DNA from: Ectocarpus siliculosus
Lineage: Eukaryota; Sar; Phaeophyceae; Ectocarpales; Ectocarpaceae
NCBI GenBank assembly: GCA_000310025.1
Contig: FN648564.1
Coordinates: 434,316 to 498,315, forward strand
Reading direction: 5' to 3'
DNA length: 64,000 nt
Each line of letters starts with the position of its first letter. Position 1 is the stretch's first letter. Both the position numbers and the translations under genes were made by a program. Below are positions 42,001 to 52,835 of the stretch, piece by piece. The notes beneath the pieces were generated by a model. The model searched no databases, had not been told where the DNA came from, and saw nothing but the letters and a program-made list of their open reading frames with translations.

Positions 42001-43966
42001 TACTGTCGCGCGCACACGCTAAGACACCTCGAGAAATAGACCAATTCCCCGCACATCTGGTATTTTAAGCAGAAGCCAGCTCCACCGAATGTTGAGATGC
42101 AGCATATACCGTGATAACACCGAGAATGCCGCCCCCGGGGGGTATGTCACCAATCCTCCGATTGGAGTTAAGTTTATGTCATGTTCGCCGTTATAGTGTG
42201 GATTGGAGGAGCTTTGTAACCTACCTCTTAGTAGTGATTGGCAAGTACGTCGCCGCAAACGAACGCTAACGCAAAGGCTGTGCCAAGCGGGGTCGTGAAA
42301 TCACCGCGGTGGGTGCCAGAGAGCTTGGGAATCGCCAATGAGGGGCTCGAGTTTTCGTGATTATTCTTTTGAAATCGATTGATGCTCAAACAAGGCGTAC
42401 CCTACCTTTCACAATGGCCCCCTTTCACGTATAGGCCGCACGATTCCGTCGCTGCGTATACAGGACTTCGTGGAGAGACACGCCAGCATTATCGACGGAG
42501 CGTCAGTGGTTATCGCCGATGGAAACCTTCCGCCGGAAGGGTTTGCGCGGGTATCGGGGCTGTGCGCGGAAAGGAACGTTCCCCTCGTGTTTGAACCCAC
42601 CTCGGTTGCGAAGTGCTCCGTCCCCTTCTCGGCTGAGGTAAACCGCACACAGCAGTGTAGGTGCTCCGCTCAAGAACGTTAGCAAAGTTGCTATGCATAG
42701 CTGTTATCTCGTTGTTCATGGTATGTAAGGCTACCTAGCTAGCTGGGCTGTTTTCCATCTTTGTGAGAAACGGGTGGTAGTGCTCGTTCGTCCTTGTGGC
42801 GCGGCAGAGACACGACGGCGTGGCCGCATCCAGTGTCGGGTCACGCCTACCCCGGACGGTTAAAAGGGCGTGCAGCAACCTTCAGCTCGGTGAGATAAAC
42901 ACGGCACGTCTCCCCCCCCCCCTTCCCTTCTTGTATACCCAAACAAGGCTGTAGGAGGAATTGCCTTGAGCACACCAAACCTGGACGAGCTCGCAGCCAT
43001 GTCTTCGGCTGCTTTGGGCTGGCGGAAGGCGGGAAGCGGGGGGCGGGCAGTGAGGGAAGGACACTCCCTGGCAACGGCCGCGCTAGCAGACGGAAAGCTG
43101 GTGGATGCCCGGCCGCTTGGGCCGGCACTAAAGGCGGTGCTGGAGGCTATGCTCGGCGACGTGGCGACGCCGATGGCTCTTCTCGACGGCGCGAGGCACG
43201 TGGTCGTCACCTTGGGCAGCGCCGGCGTAGTGCTAGCGTCTGCCAGGCCCTGCCAACCTCCAAACGGGGATCTGTTAAACGGAAGCGACAATGACAACCG
43301 GGGTGTGTTAGAGTCGCCACTGGGGTCCGGTCGGTGGTTTGCCTTGTCGGCAGAACACTATCCCGCACTCCCTCTCGAGCGCCCAGGACAGGCCGGCGGG
43401 GCGATGGTCGCTGATTGCACGGGGGCCGGCGACTGCTTGGTGGCGGGGTTGGTCGGCGGCCTTGCGTTGGGGTGGTCGGCGCGGGAGAGCACTTGCTTGG
43501 GTCTGGTGAGTCGGCGGTTTCGTGACCGCTCACACGTTGTGTTGGATTTATTTGTCGATGCATGTGTGGCGGCCGAAGTGATTGTGATCCTTTCGAGGGC
43601 TACCTCTCTCCGTTTGTTGCTCTGCAGGAGCATAATAACGACGATAAAGGTACTGTTGATCCTGGTACCTGGTGGTCCTGTGGTTGCGTCATGGCCGATT
43701 CACACTCTTTGATCTTATTCGCATCTGGTGGCTGTACCTCCGCCCGTCTCTCTCTCGTATGCACATGTATCCTGCGCGGACTACACCGACAGCTATGCGC
43801 TCGACAGAGCGTCTTGGCCGACAGGGCGGTTCCGGAGACACTTGGAGACATTTTCGGAAGCACAGATAACGTCTGCCCAGAGGGGGCAAGAAGTGTCCTT
43901 TCAGCCCTACCAGAGGGCTACGGGCCGAAGGAAGTCCATCCGTGGGCCGTTGCACAGCAGCAGTAG
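36037..43966 (+). CDS. Bifunctional pseudouridine-5'-phosphate glycosidase / PfkB-type pseudouridine kinase (812 aa, 9 exons)
   Basis: Exons: 36037-36269, 38806-38974, 39285-39497, 39939-40070, 40539-40751, 41216-41788, 42464-42637, 42948-43505, 43793-43966. They total 2439 nt with all phases matching. The N-terminal half is PsuG (indigoidine synthase A family): '[20 protein letters not shown]', '[20 protein letters not shown]', '[20 protein letters not shown]', '[20 protein letters not shown]', '[12 protein letters not shown]' and '[20 protein letters not shown]'. The C-terminal half is a PfkB kinase: '[15 protein letters not shown]', '[13 protein letters not shown]', '[16 protein letters not shown]' and the anion-hole/catalytic '[16 protein letters not shown]'. 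Together they convert pseudouridine to pseudouridine monophosphate and then to uracil and ribose 5-phosphate. The Arg-rich start ([20 protein letters not shown]) resembles a mitochondrial presequence. Intron 1 (2.5 kb) is filled by nested TIR elements. Confidence 0.9.
36281..36304. repeat. (GGGA)n repeat
   Basis: A short tetranucleotide run just after the donor of exon 1 of the pseudouridine gene. Confidence 0.8.
36642..36702. repeat. 18-bp tandem repeat in the left arm of TIR element 1
   Basis: Three to four consecutive units of TCTCCGACCGGTACCATC. Confidence 0.85.
36931..38233. mobile_element. TIR element 2, nested in element 1, TA target duplication
   Basis: The left end CAGTCGTGGCTCCGTTACAA plus GAGGGT is matched by the inverted right end ending at 38233, with 2 differences in 26 bp. 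A TA dinucleotide lies immediately outside both ends (36929-36930 and 38234-38235), as for Tc1/mariner-type insertion. Both arms repeat ACAAGAGGGT/ACCCTCTTAT in both orientations. No transposase was found in 1.3 kb. It also carries a copy of dispersed repeat R at 37390-37535. Confidence 0.75.
37390..37535 (+). repeat. Dispersed repeat R, copy 1 (copy 2 at 55671-55802)
   Basis: It shares CACTGAGACTG versus TACTGAGACTG, a GTTGGTTAGC/ATTGGTCAGC block, GCGGTCGATG, and an AAAATAACACGCACA-like tail with the second copy. Identity is about 70% by eye. A 22-bp core is also seen inverted near 61829. Confidence 0.55.
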
Positions 43967-45110
43967 TGCTTGGTATCCATGGTTCACGTCGCCGTGTGCT
44001 CCTATTTGATATGTACCTTGTTGTCTACCTCAAAACATGCGAATCTCAAGTTATGCACCAAGGTCTGCTTGTTGTTCGAATTCCAAGATAAAATGCAGTA
44101 AATGCAGAAGTCTCGCGTCCTCCATCTGTCACGGTGGGGATCGGTTGCCACGCAGCATGATGTGCTACCCAGGGCACTCGTATTCAAAACGTTGTGTTTC
44201 TCCTCTGGTGTTCTTGGGTTAATACAAGGAACAGGGGCGTCGCAGTCTGCTTTTGAAGCGCTGATTCCCGTATCAGCGTGTATTCTTGATGGGAAACCCT
44301 GCAGTAGTATGTTGCCTACCATTGGTCAAAACCAAACCAAGAACCGGGGAATGCTTCAGGGTAGCACCATCTGATGGATTTGGCGTGCGCTGTGCCCTTT
44401 GCCTTACCATTTCGCCCACAACGCACCAATGCTTTAGCAAAGATGTTCCCATCGGACGACTGTTGCGCCTAGGCCAAGCGGTGCAGCAGGACCAAGGGGT
44501 CAGCCGTATTTCGCTGTCGACGATGTGATGTTTCAACTGGCGGGTATATGGAGGCGTGAACAGCAAGCCGGCGGTTCACATTGCCGTAGAATCAGCATAG
44601 AATTCACAGGCAGTTCGGGTGGCGGTACAGTCTAAACAATGGTTGTATCGACAAGGTATTTCATGATGAAATAGAAATTTTCATCGCCGCCGTTGGATCG
44701 AAGTTTCCGCCCAAAATCTTGTCAACAGCTGAATCTTGGAATCGTTTTCCTGGCCTCGCAGCTTCCATGGGCCACGCCAACAAGCGATTGTAGACATCAT
44801 TACGGTTGTTGCCACGTGTCAACGTACCGACATCGTGCTCGCGAAGGAGAAATAACACTGGAGGAGCAACGTTGGGGGGAAACGATGGCGCTGGTGCGCT
44901 GGCGCCTGGGCGCGGGGCGCGTGGCCCTCCCAGAGGCGGAAAGCCAGAGGGTGGAACCAAAATGCGACATGCACCCTCTTGGCAACCCTTCGGGAACCGG
45001 CAGAGGTCGCACCGCGGAACCAACCACCTGAGAGAGGCGGAGACCAGGGAGAGAGGTGGAGGCAGGTGCAAGCAAATAGGACGCTAGAAGGGCGGGGTAG
45101 ACACCACCCC
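43967..45110. other. Spacer between the pseudouridine gene and the rRNA methyltransferase gene
   Basis: No exon could be supported. A minus-strand frame (44661-45071) contains 'NRNDVYNRLLAWPMEAARPG' and 'LGGNFDPTAAM', which might be a retroelement scrap. Its remainder is Pro-rich noise opposite the 5' flank of the next gene. Confidence 0.35.
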
Positions 45111-48100
45111 ATGAAAGAGCTCGTGTTGTTGAGTATTGCCCTATGCTGCCTTCCCCGGTCCCACCTTGCATTTCGTACGACCGGAGGACTTCATGCCGTT
45201 TTTGGCGAAGTTGGGGCAGTGAGCGCCAGCCCAAAGACATCATTGTCATGTGGCCGCTCACTGAAGCGACCGCGGACAGATATGATGGCTTCGGATTCCT
45301 TGGTGGCTGTGGAACAGCCTGTTGTCGATGAGGTGGACGGGCAGGCGACGTGGGCGAAGGACTTCGAGCTTGATTTTCACGGCAAGGTGAGGCGCTTCTC
45401 TGCGCCTGCAACAGCAGCAGTGGCGCTCGAATTTTGCTGGATTCCTGGTTGCGTTCATGAATGTTAGAATTTGCTGGACCCCTCCCTCATCCAGGGTCGT
45501 TCTGACGATACCTTGTTCGGAGCAAAGTGAGCTGTGCACCCCCATATATCCTGGACCGTGGCCGCCGAGTTTCGGGGCAATCGACCCTTGGAAAGCGCTT
45601 GAGAAAATATATTCTTCCGCTGCCGACAAAGGCCTTGCTATTTGGAGATGTTTCGTTTCCTGCAGGGACCGCAGCTTCCAAGCATGTATTTACTTTGGTT
45701 TGGTCGTTTTGACAGTGTCGAGTGCTTCCAGCTCGTGAAGTAGCTCCACTTGTCTCTCTCCCTGCCCCCCCCCTCGATTCTATCTCCTGACTTCCAGTTT
45801 CTACCTCGTCTCCACCTTCTTCCTCCCCTCTCCCCGTCTGTGGGTACCAAATGCGTGTGGCATGTTGCATGTTGATATGCTGCAACTGCTATATAGGTCA
45901 TGCTGAAGGGCCTTCTCTTCTCCGAGACCCAGCAGCTCATGGAGCGCCTTGGAGAGAAGGCGGGCAGGGCGGAAGTCCTCGCCGGATGGCTTTACCACGA
46001 CAGGTGCCTAGGCCAGGGAAACGCGGAAAGGGGTTGATTCGTTGGTGAACACATCGCGTAGTATTTTGCATACCGCAACATCGTAGTGCTACCCTGGAAC
46101 AATCGTAGGCTTGTTCTGTTGGAAGAAGTTGGTTACAACGCCCTGTTTTGTTATTTTTCGCCCGGTGTTGTTTGGCCAGATTATCAACTTCAGAACGCCA
46201 CTCTTGACGTCCGAGAGCCAGGCCGCCACTGTCACTTGCTGCAGACACTGCGGTTGTCGCTTCTGAAGTGTGCCCTACCCGAACATCCCCTCTCCTTCCC
46301 CCGTTGTTGCTGTTGCTCTTCATGATGATGATCATGTTTATGGCGTTGTTGCTGTCGGGTTCATACGGTGCCCTGCGTCCCTTGCTTACCAACCCCGTGT
46401 GAACCGCGTCAATTGCTGACCAGAGCTCATGTTGCGCCCCAGTCCTTCACAGGTAGACGAGGTAGAGACACTGCTGTCAACCATCGGGTAACGGGTCATC
46501 ATCTAAACCGAAACAGTAACACAACAAATGGCTCATTCCGTGGCTTTCTTTTGTGCCCGAAGCAGCCCCCCCCCTACGTTTGTTTTACAACGGCTTGTCC
46601 GTCCTATCTAAATAGACGCCTAATCCGAGACATTGCCGAGACCGCGGGTGGCGCCGGCAGCGCGGAGCCCGGGGGCGACGCCACGAACAGCAACACCAAC
46701 AGAAGCGGCAGTTTAGTGAGCTCCAAGAGCCGAATCGGGAAGAAGACAAGGGACGCCGTCCGAGAGGTCGCGACAGCTGATGGGGGCCTTGAGCTAGAGG
46801 TAGGTAGCATACACGTACATCTACATGCTCTGCGCACGATAGACCATGGACCTCCCCCCCTCGCCTTCCGGCTTAGTCCTACGCAGGGTTCTTTCTTGCT
46901 TGGCTCGTTTTGTTGGATTTCGTGTTTTTGTGGAAGAGGAGGCGTCAGGAAGAGCGAGCGGCGGTGTTCGGATCGACCTGTTGGGCATGTCGGGCCGGGG
47001 AGGCTTAGTCGAGCGTGAGGCAGAGGGAAACCCTGAAAGGCACATGCAGCCCCTTCGCGTCGGTATTAGCACTGAACAGCTTACACGTGATGGAGCGTGG
47101 GCTGCAAGCAAGCAGTGGATAGAGACAAAAGTGTTTTGAACCACAAAAATTATGCACTCCTCTGCGGAGACTTTTGCTCCTCTGTACGCCGAGAGGTCCG
47201 GTCTGTACTCGTGCGCTCGCCACTGAGGACAGGCGTGTACTTTGAACTATTAATAATGCGAGGAGTTGCCCTTTTCCCGACGACAATCTCCTTGCCTGGG
47301 CGCACCTGGGACGTGCAGGACGTGCAGCTGGCGGCAGACGGTACGCGCAAGCTGGTGTCGGTGCTCACGTCGGGGGAAGGGGCGGGGAAGAAGGTTGAGA
47401 CGGTCATCATCCCCATGCTCAGGTATGTCACGAAGCGTCCAATTGGACTGGTCTACTCAGAGCCCAGACGCTTTTTCGCCCTGTGTCGCTGTGATTCCAG
47501 TACAACCCCAGGGTAGATGGGTACAGCGTTCGATGTTTCTGCCTCCAGGTGGTTGGCGTACCATTGAACCCGTTGCCGCGACTGTTCACGATTAATTCGG
47601 CTTGCTCGTTGCTGGCGAATGGTGTTCTTAATCTTCACACCGTGTGCATGTGTGCCAACGCGCCTAACCCACTGCGTATTCGCCAGCTAAAAGCGGTATT
47701 ACCAGTGCGCATGCGTGCGCGTACTTACGCGTGCACACAAAGGGCTTACTTGACCGCGGTTGTTTGTCGCCGTGCGCGGCGCGCTTTTGTGTGTGCCGTG
47801 CGTGACGACGTGCGCAGAGGGCCTCAGAGGGAGCCGCGCTATACGGTGTGCGTGTCTTCCCAGGTCGGCTGCGCCATGAACTGCCAGTTCTGCTTCACGG
47901 GGAGGCTCGGGCTCATGGCCAACCTGCAGGCGGCACAGGCGGGTGACCTTCCTATTGGCAGACGCTTTACTCAGTAGGCGACCTCTTCTTCGAGAGTTTA
48001 CGTTCGTCGTTTTACAGTGTCCGTGGTTCGGGTGGTACTTTGGAGCATGGTCACTGTTGTATCTGCTTGGGAGTCTTGGTTGTTTGTCGTTTGTTTTGGT

Positions 48101-49275
48101 GGCTCCATAGAGAGGGTCAAGGTTGCCACGAGTAGCCGGGAAGGCTCGGCGTCGCGGCCAACCTGCAGGCTGGTCGGTGTGACAATGTGTCTCGTCGCAG
48201 CCATGTTTACAACCAACGTTCGCAAAGCGGTTGTCTAGCATACATCCCCGTAGAAACACGGTTCGAAATCTGCAGCTACAGGTGGTGAAAATTTCTACCA
48301 GGTCTTCTCCGAGAGCCTTTGCCGCGGCCAATAGCCTTCTTCCCTTACATGTCTTTCAGCCATTTCACGTGTTTCGTCTATTGATTTCGTCCGAATTTCT
48401 CCGACTCGCGGAACAGATCGTGGAGCAAGTCCTGGTGGCCAAGCGCTACCTCGAGACCGTAGGAGACCCTAGCCCGGTCACCGGGGTGGTCTTTATGGGC
48501 ATGGGCGAGCCTTTCGATAACTATGACAGGTGTGAGCACCGGCAGGGAGCAGCTGTCGCGTGTATCTACAAGATTTGTCCTTATCTCTCTTGGTTGTTGT
48601 AAAACAATCGTGATGGATCTGGCTGAAATAACCCTTTAAGCTGAGCTCGCAGCATTGTAGCAAATGTTAGCCTTCACTGACGATGTCACAAATGTCACCC
48701 TTCCCTGACAAGTGCGTGCGCCGGAGAGCAGTGGCGTGTGTCTGCAAGAGTTGTCCTTAGCTCTCTTGGTTGCTGTCGCGTGCACCGTGCCCTCTCGGTT
48801 GTTGCGCACTGATCGCGAGGGGTCTCGCTGAGTTTGTCCTTTAAGCTGAGCTCGCAGTATTGTACCTAACACGACCCTTCCCTGACCAATGATCGCCCAG
48901 GTCTTGTTTTCTACCACCCCTACACAACGCTGTTTGAGTGACTCCACCATGTGGTGCTGTATGGGTTCCTCCAGCGAACGTTTTGTGAACCGAATTGCGC
49001 GTTCAATCACTGGTGCGTGTGTAAATAGGATGCGTTCCGCATACTAAATGAATATTGGATGACGTCCACGTGTCTTCCTTGGGCCCCAGAGTGATGCGCG
49101 CGGTCAAAATCCTGACTGATCCTCGAGCCGGCGTGCGACTCAAGGCCAGCAGCGTCACGGTCTCCACGGTGGGGCTGGTCCCTCAGATCGAGAGGTTCTG
49201 CAAGGACCCCGCCAACGGGGCGAGCCTCGCGATTTCGCTCCACTCGGTCGTCGATGAAGTCAGGGATAAGGTTGG

Positions 49276-49343
<68 letters not shown>

Positions 49344-51109
49344 ATCTATCTCTGTGTGTGTTTGTGTGTCTTTCTGTGTCTCTCTCTCTTTCTCTCGCTC
49401 GCTGTCTCTGTTTCTCTCTATCGATCTCGTGTGTGTCCCTTTCTCGCTGTCTGTCTCTCTCTTTGTTCTTCTCGTTCTCTATGTCTGTCTCTTGCTTCTC
49501 TTTCTATCTCGCTCTTTCTCCATGGTGCCTTTTTTTTGTGAGGGCTGTTAACGACGTTTGTTTCGTTGTCCTCTTTCTTTTGTTTATCCGGAGCATGGAC
49601 AGAAGCAAAGGAAGGGCATCTGCCTGTACAGTATGTCTGCCCCCCCTCGTTGCCTTGTATCGCTGTTTGATTTATGTGTCCCCGGTGTCGTTCGTCGCTC
49701 GTTGGATGCGCAGGGTGGCATGCTGATCGCTCATTATAATGCCCTCATGCTAGACCCTTTGGTTTCTCGCTTTCCTCGAGGTAAAGCTAGGAAGCAACCA
49801 ATTATATTCACAACCTTCGCCCACCTGCTGCACGCCCCCCTCCCTCTGTCGTTGCGACGGCCGCCGCAAACCTTCGGCCTGCAGCTCATCCCAGTGAACC
49901 GGCGCTACCCGCTGGAACAACTTTCCGAGACGCTCAGGACGCACTTCCCCCGGAGTTCGAAGCCTGCGGCGGATGAGCCCACGGGAGTGGCTCTCGACCA
50001 CGCTTCGTCCGCGGCGGCTCCAGCACTAGGCCCGAAGGATGTCGCAACAGGTTCCGCTGAGAGAAAATCAATGGCAGGGCCTGGGAGGAAGTTGGAGCAG
50101 GAGACGAACCTGCTGGCACGAAGAGATGGCGCAGAGCGACGGCCCCCGTCGATCCCGACGGAGCCACAGCAGCGGCCACGATCACTGGCAGACGGCGGCG
50201 GGAGCAAGCGCGAGGGTCCTCAACGGAAGGGAAGGAGGAGAAGGCCACGGATCTTGGCCGTGGAGTACACCCTCCTCGGCGGCGTTAACGACTCCCTCGG
50301 GGACGCCGGGCGGCTGGCCGAGTGGCTGGAAGGGGTGGCCTGCGTGGTGAACCTGATAACCTTCAACGCCCACGCGGGGACGCCGTTCTCGCCTTCGTCC
50401 CCGGAGGCGGCGGAGGCGTTTCGGCGGGCGCTGGCGGCCCGGGGACAGCTGTGCACGTTCCGGGACAGCCGCGGGGATGACGGGATGGCGGCCTGCGGGT
50501 GAGTGTTCTACGCTTAAAGTGCTTGGGAACCGGCGTCTCCCTGATGGGGGGTAGGGTGGCTCGATCTCTCTGCCAGTCCTTCAACATTTTGCGTGCAATT
50601 GGTATTTGGTTGGGCGGTGACCGTAATTTCGCACGTGGGCGGGGGGAATTGTCATGTTTCGTTGAAGATTCGTATTGCGCACAGATGGTATGCATCGGGT
50701 TATGCGGTGTTTTTTTTTGTTTTTTGGGGATGGAGAAGGAATCGTAATGGTTGGTTGAAGAGAGGGGCATGGTGGCGATTATGAGACGGGCGATTCTTAC
50801 AAAGAACATTGCAGCAAGCTAGCTATGCCTCTCTCACCCCTCCGTGTCTTGGGGAGGAGAAATGACGGCAAAAAAAGAAAAAAGGAAGGGATGTTGAGTT
50901 GGTGTTTGGTCTTGACAATGACGTGCCGTGATGATGATCGCCCAGTTCGCCCCTCTCTTCTCTGTCCTCGTCGAAAACGCGCCCACCCTTGCATCCCCCC
51001 AACGCTTTGCAGGCAGCTAGGCGGCGAGTCCATGGCGGGGGGCGGGGATCGCGCGAGAAAGCCTGTCCCCGTCACGTGGAAGTCAACCGACACGCCCTCG
51101 ACAGCGTAG
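45111..51109 (+). CDS. rlmN: RlmN/Cfr-type radical SAM rRNA methyltransferase, plastid-type N-terminus (598 aa, 9 exons)
   Basis: Exons: 45111-45386, 45897-46003, 46616-46799, 47319-47422, 47818-47938, 48417-48529, 49090-49270, 49885-50498, 51013-51109. They total 1797 nt and all phases agree. Family landmarks: '[17 protein letters not shown]'; '[13 protein letters not shown]' and VETVIIP; the radical-SAM cluster '[20 protein letters not shown]' (CxxxCxxC); '[13 protein letters not shown]'; '[15 protein letters not shown]'; 'LAISLHSV'; '[13 protein letters not shown]'; '[12 protein letters not shown]'; '[16 protein letters not shown]'; and the methyl-carrying Cys in AACGQLGG. RlmN methylates C2 of A2503 in 23S rRNA and A37 of some tRNAs. 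The N-terminus [20 protein letters not shown] followed by F looks like a signal peptide with an A-F plastid step, suggesting plastid rRNA as target. Exon 8 carries an insertion of about 95 Pro/Arg/Ser-rich residues. Confidence 0.9.
48136..48170 (+). repeat. Relic duplicate of the 3' end of rlmN exon 5
   Basis: In the intron after exon 5, a stretch of about 35 bp resembles the last coding bases of that exon (47895-47931), including an exact GGCCAACCTGCAGGC. Elsewhere it carries substitutions and a one-base gap, so it cannot code in frame. Confidence 0.6.
49278..49341. repeat. (CT)n microsatellite
   Basis: It begins a few bases after the donor of rlmN exon 7 and continues as a degenerate CT-rich tract to about 49520. 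Confidence 0.95.
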
Positions 51110-52835
51110 CGCCTAAGCTTTGGAATATAGATTGCCGCGTGCCCACGGCTGCTTCCCGAGTTGTTGGGGTTTTTTTCATCCAGTGTGGGACCAGCAGCAA
51201 CAACAGTGTGCCCACAGCAGCGTGAGTGTCAACCGACACGCCCTCGACAGCGTAGTGCCCAAGCTTTGGAACATCGGTGTTCGAGAATGGGATCAGCCCG
51301 GCCGGGTAGAACCGTCAGCTGAAAGCACCGTATAGGTTTTTGCGGCCACAAGCAACGGTGAGGGTAGGGGTTGTACCCTGCTCTGCTGACTTTCTTTCCA
51401 GTGACTGTACTCACAAACAGTACCCGGAAGGCCTGCTGCTTGGTGGTCGCGAAAACGAGCGGACTTTTCCAAAGGAGTCTCTGTCGTGGTAAATCTGTAT
51501 GCGAACGTTGAAAAACTTGCTGCTGGGGTTAGTTGTGGTGTCGTTTCCAGGAAGTGAGAGGGTGCCAAACGTGTGGGTGGTTTTCTGCAGCGGGAAACTG
51601 TTCATGATGCGGCAGGGTCCCCAACACCTTGGAGCACTCTTTGACTTGCTGGTGCATGCGGCGCCAGGACCAGGGTCAAGAGTCGATGCGCAGAAAGTCG
51701 AAACCGAAGAACAACTTTGTAATGCAGCTTTCTCGTGCGCTTGTCAAGATCATGGTTGGCTTTACATCAGCGGTACAGGACGAGGTACTTGTTGTCATGT
51801 TGCCCTTCTTCCTAGTAGTACAGAGGGGCAGGCATACTTAAGAAGGCTCGCGAAACACGATAAACAAAAAGAAACGGAAGCCATATCAAGAAAAAATGGG
51901 AAGCGTATAAACATTTGAACTGACATGGACATTGCGCGGCCTGGGCCATGACAAAAAACGGTTCGGTGATACAGTACGTAATGTTTCCCTCTCAAATCTC
52001 CGATTCTGAACTACAATATGGTCCAACGTAAAAGGTGGCACGTCCGCTGGTTGTTGACGGACAGGTCCAATAAATATGCGTCCCTGGTACACAGGGTGAC
52101 CAACAGGGCTGACAAGGAAACGCTGCATGTAGGGGGACCATCTGCGCGCGAATTCTCGTCGCTACGGTACCCGCGCTCCCCCCCCCTGAATACAAACACC
52201 GCGTTCGGGAATCCACGGAAACCCGACAACTCGACACGGAACAAAAGCAAGCAGCAAACTGAACAATAATAACAAGGAGCAGACGGGACAAATATACAGG
52301 CTCTGTACACACGCGTTGACGTGATTCACGAACAGTAGAGGCACCGCAGAGCCGTCTAGACGGCAGCCTCAAGAAGCAGCACTTACTCAAGCGAGCTGGA
52401 AAAGCGTGGGAAGCAATAGTACTGCTGCTTGCAAGGGTTTGCTCGAGCGCAGATATGAATCATCTTCTGCTCATCCGTGCCATAGAATGCACGGAGCCCC
52501 CGGCTCTCTTTTTTTCCCCGTTGTATTCAAAGGAGAACGAAGCGCCTGGAGATGCAACCCTTTGCTCTAGGTCGATGACATGTGATCCCTGTCTTCGAAA
52601 CACCACCGACAGCACTTCGTCCCCTCTCGCACTGCCGAACCCAAAGCCTCTACGACAAGCAACAAAAAATGGGCGACTTTTCGTTCTCCCCTGATCAGCG
52701 CCTTCTACATACGGGCACCCACTTTCGAAGAAGGATGTACCCTTTGCGGTGCTTGATTGACAACCTGGCTCCGCGGTTCTCCCTTCGGATACGTCATGGA
52801 GGAGGGGTGTTTGCACGGTTCGGCGGCAGTAAAGA
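51110..52835. other. Convergent intergenic region between rlmN and the dehydrogenase gene
   Basis: It contains a 44-bp direct repeat: 51082-51125 (covering the last codons and stop of rlmN) reappears at 51228-51271 with two or three changes. Nothing else coding was recognised. Confidence 0.5.

Noticed and set aside
42435-42463. Earlier acceptor (ATAG) for exon 7 of the pseudouridine gene
   Set aside because: It would need a phase-1 upstream exon, but exon 6 ends in phase 0; the acceptor at 42463 fits.
43628-43649. Tiny exon candidate (GAGCATAATAACGACGATAA) after CTGCAG in the pseudouridine gene
   Set aside because: It ends in phase 1 and cannot join the terminal exon in frame; skipping it and joining 43505 to 43793 restores the expected PfkB C-terminal sequence.
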